DNA of 7,328 nucleotides from Ktedonobacter racemifer (GCA_020723545.1 DYIS01000128.1:1-7328), one strand, 5' to 3'. Positions 1 to 6,437 are shown, counted from the first letter of the stretch. Numbers and translations are program-made. The notes: generated by a model from the letters alone, not told the origin.

Positions 1-27
1 TCAAGAGTAGGTCTCATCAGGGTGTGC

Positions 28-53
28 GCCCTCCAAGATTGCGACCGGAGGGC
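28..53. repeat. GC-rich inverted repeat (7-bp arms, 12-nt loop)
   Basis: The arms GCCCTCC (28-34) and GGAGGGC (47-53) are perfectly complementary and enclose 12 nt. The RNA made from the minus strand could fold into a stable 7-bp stem, roughly 70 nt past the stop codon of the last operon gene. No run of U follows the stem on either strand, so this is at best a factor-dependent or weak terminator or an mRNA 3'-end stabilising hairpin. Confidence 0.35.
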
Positions 54-80
54 TCCCAGACCAACCTATAGCGGCTACGG

Positions 81-112
81 CCTCCCCGTCTACCTCTCTA
101 CCTGCCTACCTG
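81..112. repeat. Degenerate 8-bp tandem repeat, about four units
   Basis: On the plus strand the units are CCTCCCCG, TCTACCTC, TCTACCTG and CCTACCTG. The last three differ from one another by one or two bases and the first is more diverged. On the transcribed strand this reads as repeated AGGTAG-type purine-rich blocks starting 9 nt after the terminal dehydrogenase stop codon. Function is unknown; slippage-derived low-complexity sequence is the simplest explanation. Confidence 0.5.
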
Positions 113-121
113 GCTTTTGGG

Positions 122-1333
122 TTATCGATACGCCACAGAGATGTCGCCGATGAACTCCCGGCCGATGATGATCTTCATGATGTTCGCGCCACCCTCAGCG
201 CCCACCACGTAGGACATCAGGCCCCGCAAGCACATCTCCAGCGGGCAGTCCTTGGTGAAGCTGAAGGCTCCGTAGTAGGTCATGGCGTGCTTGACGATGT
301 CCAGGGCCAGGGACGGCGCGGTGAGCTTGCAGATGGCGACGATCTCATTGATCTCCTTGCGGCTGAAGCTGCCATCCCGGTAGAACTGATCGATCATCCA
401 GGCACCCTTGAGCAGCGTGTTCATCAGCATGTACAGCTTGGCCCGGTCCTCGGCGATCTCAAACGAGATTCCCTGAAACTTGGCCAATGGCTGCCCGAAC
501 AGGTTTCGCTGTTTGATGTACTCCGCACCCATCTCCAGGGATTTTTCGGCTCCACCGGTGCATGCCGCCGACACCAGGGTCCGGGCGACGTTGAAGCCTT
601 CCATAGCGGCGTGGAACCCCCGGTTTTCCTGGCCCAAGACGTAGTAGCTGGGGATTTCCACGCCTTTGTAGATGATGCCGCTGGTGGAAAGGCCGCCCCG
701 GCCCATGTCCTCGTACATCTTCCAGGTGAGACCAGGGGTATTCACCGGCACGTAGGCAAAGGCCATGCCCCTGATGCCTGCCGCGGGGTCGGTGCGGAAC
801 AGGGTGAGGTGGCCGCCACCACGCTTGGCCGCCTCTTTGCAGCCGGAGATGTACACCTTTTCGCCGTTAAGGATGTACCTGTCGCCTTTCTTGACCGCTG
901 TCGTCGTGATCCTTGCCAGGTCAGAGCCACCGCTAGGCTCCGTGGTGCAGATGCCCAGGAAGGCCTGGCCCGCAGCGACCTTGGGGAGAAGTTCCTCTTT
1001 CAGTTGCTCGGTGCCTAAGCGAGCCACCAGATAGCTCCAGCCCAGGCACAAGAGCGTGTACACCGGCAGGGACATCGAGATGTCGCCCCGAGCGAGTTCG
1101 TGCACCGCCAGCATGGCGTATACCATCTCCTCGCCGGGCATCGCCGCGCCGCCGTATTTCTCCGGGATGGTCACGCCGAAGATGCCCAGGTCGGCCATCT
1201 CTTTGAGAATGTCCTCTGGTAGATTGGCATCGCTTGAGTCAATCTCTCTAGCCCGGGGAAACACCCTCTTGTCCACAAATTCCCGGACCATCTTCTTGAA
1301 CAGCTCCTGCTCCGTAGTCAGTCTGAACTCCAT
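122..1333 (-). CDS. Acyl-CoA dehydrogenase, divergent type (full length)
   Basis: This 403-residue flavoenzyme belongs to the acyl-CoA dehydrogenase family, which introduces a trans-2,3 double bond into an acyl-CoA and passes electrons from FAD to ETF. The full family layout is visible: N-terminal helical domain (about 1-120, with the IPEKYGG turn at 56-62), a central beta domain starting at the TTEPSGGSD flavin/substrate motif (130-138), and a C-terminal helical domain with RNLFGQPLAKFQ (276-287). Near the C-terminus, GAEGGANIM (378-386) occupies the place of the usual YEGTNEIQ, so Glu380 aligns with the catalytic base of medium-chain acyl-CoA dehydrogenase (Glu376). The motif at 130-138 and the EGG variant mark it as a divergent subgroup, and the substrate cannot be read from the sequence. 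The ATG at 1333 is preceded by a GGGGGT Shine-Dalgarno eight bases away, and the stop is TAA. It is the last gene of the operon, 60 bp after the membrane oxidoreductase, and has the only complete dehydrogenase active site here. Confidence 0.93.
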   Translation of the reverse strand: MEFRLTTEQELFKKMVREFVDKRVFPRAREIDSSDANLPEDILKEMADLGIFGVTIPEKYGGAAMPGEEMVYAMLAVHELARGDISMSLPVYTLLCLGWSYLVARLGTEQLKEELLPKVAAGQAFLGICTTEPSGGSDLARITTTAVKKGDRYILNGEKVYISGCKEAAKRGGGHLTLFRTDPAAGIRGMAFAYVPVNTPGLTWKMYEDMGRGGLSTSGIIYKGVEIPSYYVLGQENRGFHAAMEGFNVARTLVSAACTGGAEKSLEMGAEYIKQRNLFGQPLAKFQGISFEIAEDRAKLYMLMNTLLKGAWMIDQFYRDGSFSRKEINEIVAICKLTAPSLALDIVKHAMTYYGAFSFTKDCPLEMCLRGLMSYVVGAEGGANIMKIIIGREFIGDISVAYR

Positions 1334-1393
1334 AGCCGTTTACCCCCTTCACAGAATCACAACGCCTTGGACGCCTCTGACACTTTTGAGCCT

Positions 1394-3403
1394 CTAAACC
1401 AGGGCTTCGGCGATGAGCTCCACCACGTCTTTTACCGGTAAGGAATCTTCGATGCCCTTGACCTTCGCCGCGTCCACGAACATGGTCAGGCAGAAGGGGC
1501 AGGCGGTGCCCACACAGTCCGGCTTGACCGCCAGGGCATCCTCCAGCCGAATGTGGTTCACCCGCTTTTCCACCTTGGCCTCCATCCACATCTGGCCGCC
1601 GCCACCGCCGCAGCAGAAGCCCCGATCGCGAGAGCGGGCCATCTCCTTGAGCAGAGCGCCGGGGAGGGCGGCCAACACCTGGCGGGGTGCCTGAAAGACG
1701 TCGTTGTACCGGCCCAGGTAGCACGAATCGTGGTAGGTGATGTTCTTATAGAAAGGCTTGGAAAGCCCGAGCCTCCCCTCCTGGACCAACTGGGCCAAAA
1801 GCTCAGTGTGGTGGATGACGGTGTAATTGCCGCCGAACTGCGGGTACTCGTTCTTGAGTGTGTTGTAGCCGTGGGGGCAGGCCGTGACGATCTTCTGGAA
1901 GCGGTATTTCTTTAGATTATCGATGTTCTCCACGGCCAGGGTCTGGAAGAGGTACTCCTCACCTAAGCGCCTGGCAGAGTCCCCACAGCACTTCTCCTGG
2001 TTGCCCAGGATGGCGAAGTCCACCCCGGCCGCCTTAAGCACCCGCACCATGGCCTTTGCCACCTTCTGGTTTCGCGCGTCGTAGGCCGCCGAACACCCCA
2101 CCCAATAGAGATACTCCACCTCCTGGCTCGGGGCGATGACCTTCACATCCAGACCCTCGGTCCACTTCAGCCGGTCATTCTTGGAGAGCCCCCACGGATT
2201 ACCCTGGCTGGTCATCTGCTTCAGGGTGGTGGCGGTAGTCGCCGGCACCGCCCCCTCGGAGAGGGTGAGATAGCGGCGCATGTCCACAATGGCCTCCACA
2301 TGCTCGATGAAGACCGGGCACTCCTGCACGCAGGCGCGGCAGGTGGTGCAGGCCCAGAGCTCGTCGGCGGCCACCACCTTCCCGTGCAGATCTTTCGAGC
2401 AAGGCTTCTGGGACTTGGCATCCAGGGTGGGCTTTTCCAGCATGCACTGCTGCAGCTCCAGGATCAGTTTCTTGGGGGAGAGCGGGGTGCCGCTGGCCCA
2501 GGCCGGGCAGGCGTCCTGGCAGCGGCCACAGCGGGTGCAGGCATCGAAATCCAGGCGCTGCTTCCAGGTGAATTCCTCGAACTTCCCCACGCCGAAGGTC
2601 TCCTGTTCCTCGAGGTTCTCGATGGGCAAGAGCTCCCCGGCTGGCCTTAAGGAGCGGAAGAAGATGTTGGTCGGAGAGGCGACGATGTGCCACAGCTTAG
2701 TGTAGGGCAGGCTGGCGATGAAGACGAGGGCCATGGTGGAGTGGACGAACCAGGTTCCCACGTAGTAGGGCCGGATGGTCTCCTTGGTGACGCCCCAGAA
2801 TGGTTGGGCTAGAAGATAACCTACCGGAGACCAGATGGCCACCTCCGGCTGCTTGAAGGCCGCCAGGCGCATGGCCTCCAGGAGAAAACCCATGAGCCCG
2901 ATGGCGAAGAGCATCCCGAGCTGATAGGCATCCTGCCAGAGGTTGTCCAACCTCGAAGGGCGGAGGACGTAGCGCCGATAAGCCGCCAGGAGCACGCCAA
3001 CGATGAGCAAAGTGCCCAAGATGTCCAGGGTGAGCTTGAAAACCAGGTAGAATCCATCGGTTAGAAACCGGGTCCGGAATATCAGGTGGGCCACGTCATA
3101 GTCCAGGGTGACCGTGGCCGTGCCCAGGAAGAGGACCACCATGCCCCAGAAGATGAAGAGGTGCATTATCCCCGGATACCTGTCCCTGAGCAGGCGCACC
3201 TGCGCGATGGCGTACAAAAGAAAGGCCTTCACCCGCTTCTTTACCGGTAAAGAAACTTTGGTCTTCTGGCCCTGGCGCCAGAGGGAGACCCGCCGGTAGA
3301 TGCCGTAGCTGAGAATGAGCAGGGTGGCTATGGACAGCAGATAATGGACGGCCTGAGCCCAAACTGGCACGTTCCAGAAGGTGTCGCGGAAAATCGACCC
3401 CAT
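1394..3403 (-). CDS. Membrane FeS/heme ETF:quinone oxidoreductase (FadF/EMO type)
   Basis: This 669-residue protein probably takes electrons from EtfAB and delivers them to menaquinone at the cytoplasmic membrane. The N-terminal 235 or so residues are a NarI-like membrane domain with about five hydrophobic segments (near 14-35, 77-100, 117-141, 160-180, 214-233). His81, His221 and His239 are candidate heme b ligands. Next come two [4Fe-4S] ferredoxin motifs, Cys289/292/295/299 and Cys352/355/358/362. Two CCG (heterodisulfide-reductase-like) domains follow: Cys437, Cys472-Cys473-Gly, Cys509; and Cys561, Cys597-Cys598-Gly-Gly, Cys635-Pro-Phe-Cys638. The first CCG domain reads Cys509-Pro-His-Gly512, so it lacks the final cysteine present in the second. 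Domain order matches Bacillus FadF and the EtfAB:(methyl)menaquinone oxidoreductase of syntrophic fatty-acid oxidisers (family knowledge). The ATG start has AGGAGG five bases upstream. It sits 43 bp after etfA, which strongly supports ETF as its electron donor; quinone as acceptor is inferred. Confidence 0.9.
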   Translation of the reverse strand: MGSIFRDTFWNVPVWAQAVHYLLSIATLLILSYGIYRRVSLWRQGQKTKVSLPVKKRVKAFLLYAIAQVRLLRDRYPGIMHLFIFWGMVVLFLGTATVTLDYDVAHLIFRTRFLTDGFYLVFKLTLDILGTLLIVGVLLAAYRRYVLRPSRLDNLWQDAYQLGMLFAIGLMGFLLEAMRLAAFKQPEVAIWSPVGYLLAQPFWGVTKETIRPYYVGTWFVHSTMALVFIASLPYTKLWHIVASPTNIFFRSLRPAGELLPIENLEEQETFGVGKFEEFTWKQRLDFDACTRCGRCQDACPAWASGTPLSPKKLILELQQCMLEKPTLDAKSQKPCSKDLHGKVVAADELWACTTCRACVQECPVFIEHVEAIVDMRRYLTLSEGAVPATTATTLKQMTSQGNPWGLSKNDRLKWTEGLDVKVIAPSQEVEYLYWVGCSAAYDARNQKVAKAMVRVLKAAGVDFAILGNQEKCCGDSARRLGEEYLFQTLAVENIDNLKKYRFQKIVTACPHGYNTLKNEYPQFGGNYTVIHHTELLAQLVQEGRLGLSKPFYKNITYHDSCYLGRYNDVFQAPRQVLAALPGALLKEMARSRDRGFCCGGGGGQMWMEAKVEKRVNHIRLEDALAVKPDCVGTACPFCLTMFVDAAKVKGIEDSLPVKDVVELIAEALV
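3237..3254. repeat. 18-bp perfect palindrome inside the oxidoreductase gene
   Basis: TTCTTTACCGGTAAAGAA is its own reverse complement over 18 bp. It lies within codons about 50-55 of the membrane oxidoreductase, encoding Ser-Leu-Pro-Val-Lys. The core TTACCGGTAA recurs at 1432-1441, near the 3' end of the same gene, where it again encodes Ser-Leu-Pro-Val-Lys. The leucine codon in both is TTA, unusual in a GC-rich gene. No role can be assigned. Confidence 0.6.
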
Positions 3404-3446
3404 GGAAGCCTCCTATGGGACGAGGATGAGCTTGCCCGCCGGCGGC

Positions 3447-4433
3447 CTAAGCCCCCTTGCGCTTCCTGATCTCCTTCGCCAGGAGGGGGACGATCTCATG
3501 GAGATCGCCCACCACACCCAGGTCGGCGAAGCTGAAAATCGGCGCATCAGGGTCTTTGTTAATGGCGATGATGATGTCGCTGGTCTGCATGCCCACCTTA
3601 TGCTGGATGGCCCCGGAGATGCCACAGGCGATGTAGACCTTGGGCTTGACAGTCTTGCCCGTTTGTCCCACCTGATGGGGGTAGCTGATCCAGCCGGCAT
3701 CCACGGCCGCACGAGAGGCCCCCACCGCGGCCTCAAACGCCGCGGCCAGCTCCTCCACCAGCTTGAAGTTCTCCGGCGCCCCCAGCCCCCGGCCCCCAGA
3801 GACGATGACGTTCGCCTCCTCCAGGCTGACCCGGGCCTCCGGTTGGGCCACCACACCGGTGATCCTGGCTTGGGGACCTTCAGTGTAAACCGGCTTTAGC
3901 TCCTCTATCTTCAGGGGCTTGGGCCTCTCCTCGGCGGCAAAAGCCTTAGCCCTGGCGATGATGAAGGCGGTGTTGGAATCGGTAAAGGTGCTGGTCACCA
4001 GCAGGCTGCCTCCGAAGGCCGGGTTGACCACGTGTAGCTCGTTACGGTTTACTTGTATAGAGATGGCGTCGGCGATCACGCCCAGCCCCAGGCGGGCCGA
4101 AACCCTGGCCGCGATGTCTTTGCTGGAGTTAGTGGCGCCGAATAATACGGCCCGGGGCGACTTCTCTTTGATCAGGCCGGAGAGCGCGTCGGCGTGAGGG
4201 GTAGCCAGGACACTGCCGAACCGTTCATCCTCGGCCACGTAGACCACACTGGCCCCGTGCTGCGCCAGCTTCTCCGCGGCTGTCCTGGCCCCAGGGCCCA
4301 GGGCCACGGCAGCGGCACTGCCGCCCATGGCCTCGGCCAGCTCCCGGGCCTTGGACATGAGCTCCAGAGCAATCTTCTTGGGCTCCTTGCCGCTTAGCTC
4401 GGCATAGACCCATATATCATTCGTTGTGCTCAA
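3447..4433 (-). CDS. etfA: Electron transfer flavoprotein, alpha subunit
   Basis: This 328-residue protein is the large, FAD-carrying subunit of the soluble ETF heterodimer, the electron shuttle between acyl-CoA dehydrogenases and the membrane. The N-terminal nucleotide-binding-fold domain covers about 1-190. The C-terminal FAD domain has all the usual marks: SGGRGLG (212-218), Arg241 in GASRA, GQTGK (256-260), GISGAIQH (271-278) and INKDPDAPIF (291-300). Length is normal for the family. The start is TTG at 4433: an AAGGGGGA Shine-Dalgarno lies five bases upstream and no in-frame ATG or GTG exists before the conserved WVYAE segment. It follows etfB by 30 bp and precedes the membrane oxidoreductase by 43 bp. 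The PAFGGSLLVTSTF segment (138-150) looks to me closer to quinone-linked actinobacterial-type ETF than to flavin-bifurcating forms, and this fits the neighbouring acceptor gene; that subtype call is inference. Confidence 0.95.
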   Translation of the reverse strand: MSTTNDIWVYAELSGKEPKKIALELMSKARELAEAMGGSAAAVALGPGARTAAEKLAQHGASVVYVAEDERFGSVLATPHADALSGLIKEKSPRAVLFGATNSSKDIAARVSARLGLGVIADAISIQVNRNELHVVNPAFGGSLLVTSTFTDSNTAFIIARAKAFAAEERPKPLKIEELKPVYTEGPQARITGVVAQPEARVSLEEANVIVSGGRGLGAPENFKLVEELAAAFEAAVGASRAAVDAGWISYPHQVGQTGKTVKPKVYIACGISGAIQHKVGMQTSDIIIAINKDPDAPIFSFADLGVVGDLHEIVPLLAKEIRKRKGA

Positions 4434-4438
4434 GGCAG

Positions 4439-4446
4439 TCCCCCTT
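4439..4446 (-). promoter_or_regulatory. Ribosome-binding site fixing the TTG start of etfA
   Basis: AAGGGGGA on the minus strand ends five bases before the TTG at 4433-4431. There is no in-frame ATG or GTG at the expected N-terminus, so this site decides the start. Confidence 0.75.
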
Positions 4447-4463
4447 AAATGATTCGAGTGTCT

Positions 4464-5243
4464 CTAAAGCACCTTGGCTTGGGCCAGGAAATCGGCGATC
4501 ATGGTCGCTGCCGCTTGGCTGTTCTCCTGAATGAGCTGGCCTTTCGCCCGGGGCGCCGGCCGGGAGTAACCCAGCACCTTCGTCTTGGCGCCCAGCACCC
4601 CCACCATGCCTTGGCTGATCCCCAGGTCACCCAGGGACCAGATTTGAAGTTCCTTGCGTCTGGCCTGCATGATCCCTTTGAGAGATGGGTAGCGGGGTTC
4701 ATTGATGCCTTTGATCACGCTGATCACCACTGGCAGCGGTGCCTCCACCACGTCGTAGCCAGCGTCGCTCTGTCGCTGGATGGTGGCCTTTCCGTCGGAG
4801 ATCTCCACCTTGTTCGCCCAGGTCAGTTGGGGTAGGCCCAGAAACTCGGCCACTCCCCCCGGCACCTGAGCGGTGCCGGAGTCGGTGGTCTGCATGCCGC
4901 AGAGGATCACGTCATAGCTCATCCTCTTCAAGGCCTGGGCCAGAACGTAGGAAGTGGCCCAGGCATCGGAGCCCGCCAACGCTGGATCGGTCACCAACAC
5001 GCCCCGATCGGCTCCCATGGCCAGTCCTTTTCGTAGGGTCTCCTGGGCCGATTCCGTGCCCATGCAGAGCAACGTCACCTCACCGCCGTGGGCCTCCTGG
5101 AGGCGCAGGCCTTCCTCGATGGCATACTCGTCGAAGGGGTTGATGATGTTGTCCACGCTGGCCCGGTCCAGCCGTAGATTGGCGTCCAGCCGCTTCTCGG
5201 CTGTGGTATCGGGGACCTGTTTGACGCAAACGACGACGTTCAA
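4464..5243 (-). CDS. etfB: Electron transfer flavoprotein, beta subunit
   Basis: This 259-residue protein is the small subunit of ETF, which binds AMP (or a second FAD in bifurcating types) and forms the docking surface for dehydrogenases. Visible signatures are the N-terminal MNVVVCVKQVPDT (1-13), NPFDEYAIEEGLRL (35-48), the nucleotide-binding loop QTTDSGTAQVPGGVAE (118-133), and the subunit signature running to INEPRYPSLKGIMQARRKEL (180-199), which contains the recognition-loop region for acyl-CoA dehydrogenases. Length is normal. The start codon is TTG at 5243: GGAGGT lies five bases upstream and translation from it gives the exact canonical N-terminus. The start is 15 bp beyond the stop of the truncated acyl-CoA dehydrogenase, so translation of the two is probably coupled. 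The gene order etfB-etfA is the usual bacterial one. Confidence 0.95.
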   Translation of the reverse strand: MNVVVCVKQVPDTTAEKRLDANLRLDRASVDNIINPFDEYAIEEGLRLQEAHGGEVTLLCMGTESAQETLRKGLAMGADRGVLVTDPALAGSDAWATSYVLAQALKRMSYDVILCGMQTTDSGTAQVPGGVAEFLGLPQLTWANKVEISDGKATIQRQSDAGYDVVEAPLPVVISVIKGINEPRYPSLKGIMQARRKELQIWSLGDLGISQGMVGVLGAKTKVLGYSRPAPRAKGQLIQENSQAAATMIADFLAQAKVL

Positions 5244-5248
5244 TTCAG

Positions 5249-5254
5249 ACCTCC
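5249..5254 (-). promoter_or_regulatory. Ribosome-binding site fixing the TTG start of etfB
   Basis: GGAGGT on the minus strand, five bases before the TTG at 5243-5241. It is a near-perfect Shine-Dalgarno and starts only 4 bp beyond the stop codon of the upstream dehydrogenase, so a terminating ribosome would cover it. Confidence 0.8.
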
Positions 5255-5258
5255 GCTG

Positions 5259-6317
5259 CTAAATTTCGAATTGCGAAATTCGAATTTCGAAATTACCCCA
5301 GCCCCCCAACACCTGCAGGGCATCGGTGGTGACCCGCATGGCGACGTCCCCGGCGAAGCACTTGGCCATGGCCGAGGACATGGTGATTCCCTTCTCCCCG
5401 GCGTCCACCCTGGCCGCCGCTTCGTATACCAGGCACCTGGCCGCCTCCACCTGCATCGCCATGTCCGCCAGCATGAACTGGATGGCCTGCAGGCTGGCAA
5501 TGGGAGCGCCGAACTGAATCCGTTCCTTGGCATACCTGGCGGCGTAGTCCAGGGCACCCTGGGCGATGCCCACGGCCTGGGCACCCACGCCCGGGCGCGA
5601 TTTGTCCAGGGTCATCATGGCAATCTTGAAGCCATCGCCCTCGTTGCCCAGAAGGTTACCCGCCGGAACTATACAGTTGTCGAAGACCAGTTCACCGGTC
5701 TGGGAGCCTCGGATGCCCATTTTGTGCTCGATCTTGCCCAGGCGAAAGCCGGGCGAATCGGCATCCACGATAAAGGCGCTGATGCCTTTCACTCCTTTGG
5801 AGGGATCGGTCATGGCGAAGACGGAGTAGACCTGGGCGATGCCGGCATTGGTGATGAAGCACTTGCTGCCGTTCAGGATATAGTGATCTCCGTCAAGGAC
5901 CGCCCTGGTCTTCATGGCCGCGGCATCGGAGCCCGCCCCGGGCTCGGTCAGGGCAAAGGCAGCAAGCCAATCCCCGGAGGCCAGATTGGGGAAATACCTC
6001 TGTTTCTGCGTCTCTGTCCCAGCGATCAAGATTGGGAAGGAGCCCAGGGCCTGGACGGCGACGATGAGCGACGAAGAGGCGCAAACCCTGGCGATCTCCT
6101 CCACCACCAAATAGAAAGTGACCAGGTCCGACCCGGTGCCGCCGTACTTCTCGGGAAAGGGTAATGCCAGGAGGTCCTGTCGCACCAGCAGCTCTTTTAT
6201 GTCCCAGGGATACTCGGCCTTGTCGTCAATCTCCGCCGCCCGGGGCGCGATCTTCTCCTGAGCCAGCTCGCGAACGACGGCCTGGAGCATCCTTTGCTCA
6301 TCGGTGAGTCGGTACAC
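5259..6317 (-). CDS. Acyl-CoA dehydrogenase lacking its C-terminal catalytic segment
   Basis: This 352-residue member of the acyl-CoA dehydrogenase family is about 30 residues shorter than usual (about 380). It looks canonical from the N-terminal helical domain (FPEKYGG, 54-60) through the first signature ALTEPGAGSD (122-131), ILNGSKCFITN (147-157), RIQFG (266-270) and DALQVLGGWG (332-341). The frame then enters an AT-rich palindromic element, giving a tail Asn-Phe-Glu-Ile-Arg-Ile-Ser-Gln-Phe-Glu-Ile and a TAG stop. The break falls inside the second family signature (QVLGG-x-G-aromatic). The YEGTNEIQR segment carrying the catalytic glutamate is gone. The alternative base position of isovaleryl- and long-chain enzymes, in the TLDKSRP region (236-242), has no glutamate. 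The start is GTG, with AAGGAGGG six bases upstream. It is the first gene of the etf operon. It may be inactive (a recent pseudogene), a non-catalytic partner, or an assembly artefact; family membership is secure. Confidence 0.85.
   Translation of the reverse strand: MYRLTDEQRMLQAVVRELAQEKIAPRAAEIDDKAEYPWDIKELLVRQDLLALPFPEKYGGTGSDLVTFYLVVEEIARVCASSSLIVAVQALGSFPILIAGTETQKQRYFPNLASGDWLAAFALTEPGAGSDAAAMKTRAVLDGDHYILNGSKCFITNAGIAQVYSVFAMTDPSKGVKGISAFIVDADSPGFRLGKIEHKMGIRGSQTGELVFDNCIVPAGNLLGNEGDGFKIAMMTLDKSRPGVGAQAVGIAQGALDYAARYAKERIQFGAPIASLQAIQFMLADMAMQVEAARCLVYEAAARVDAGEKGITMSSAMAKCFAGDVAMRVTTDALQVLGGWGNFEIRISQFEI
5262..5294. repeat. AT-rich TTCGAA palindromic element at the acd/etfB junction
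   Basis: About 33 bp made of overlapping AATTTCGAA / TTCGAATT blocks, strongly AT-rich amid GC-rich coding DNA. The 12-bp core AATTTCGAAATT (5283-5294) is a perfect palindrome and the whole block is an imperfect inverted repeat. It forms the last eleven codons of the truncated dehydrogenase. Its composition and placement suggest a small repetitive intergenic element that entered, or replaced, the 3' end of the gene. Whether it recurs elsewhere in the genome cannot be seen here. Confidence 0.65.
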
Positions 6318-6323
6318 CCTTGT

Positions 6324-6331
6324 CCCTCCTT
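6324..6331 (-). promoter_or_regulatory. Ribosome-binding site fixing the GTG start of the first operon gene
   Basis: AAGGAGGG on the minus strand ends six bases before GTG at 6317-6315. The translated product then begins with the usual short N-terminus of the family (Met-Tyr-Arg-Leu-Thr-Asp-Glu-Gln). Confidence 0.8.
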
Positions 6332-6437
6332 AGGCGTTTTCTTGGATTCGGACAGTCTGGGCACGGAGCCCTGAGACGAGGGAAAGATGGTGCGGAAAAG
6401 GAAGAGGGGTTAGCCTATCCAGGCATCAGCCGTTCGA

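Larger units (their letters stand above)
1..121. other. Non-coding stretch downstream of the five-gene operon
   Basis: This is what follows the stop codon of the last operon gene. No convincing gene is visible. It contains a degenerate 8-bp tandem repeat (81-112) and a GC-rich inverted repeat (28-34 with 47-53). On the minus strand an ATG at 15-17 could open the next gene (Met-Arg-Pro-Thr-Leu before the window ends). A GGAGG lies about 12 nt upstream of it, which is a long spacing, and five codons cannot be judged. No stem-loop followed by a U-tract was found, so the operon has no clear intrinsic terminator here. Confidence 0.5.

Noticed and set aside
1..17. Possible start of the next minus-strand gene (ATG at 15-17)
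   Set aside because: Only five codons are visible and the ribosome-binding site is about 12 nt away, too little to support a feature.
28..53. Intrinsic terminator
   Set aside because: The stem is good but no U-tract follows it on either strand, so only an inverted repeat is reported.
287..1018. Plus-strand open frame (243 codons) antisense to the full-length dehydrogenase
   Set aside because: It lies entirely inside a confidently assigned gene on the other strand and has no recognisable motif.
4464..5243. Flavin-bifurcating EtfAB
   Set aside because: Neighbouring genes give a membrane quinone-type acceptor and no bifurcation partner, and the EtfA segment at 138-150 looked to me unlike bifurcating forms. 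This is not decisive without an alignment.
5271..6164. Long plus-strand open frame (297 codons) antisense to the truncated dehydrogenase
   Set aside because: The minus strand carries a clear family protein over the same bases. The plus-strand product is rich in Gly, His, Arg and Ala with no recognisable domain, as expected for an antisense shadow in GC-rich DNA.
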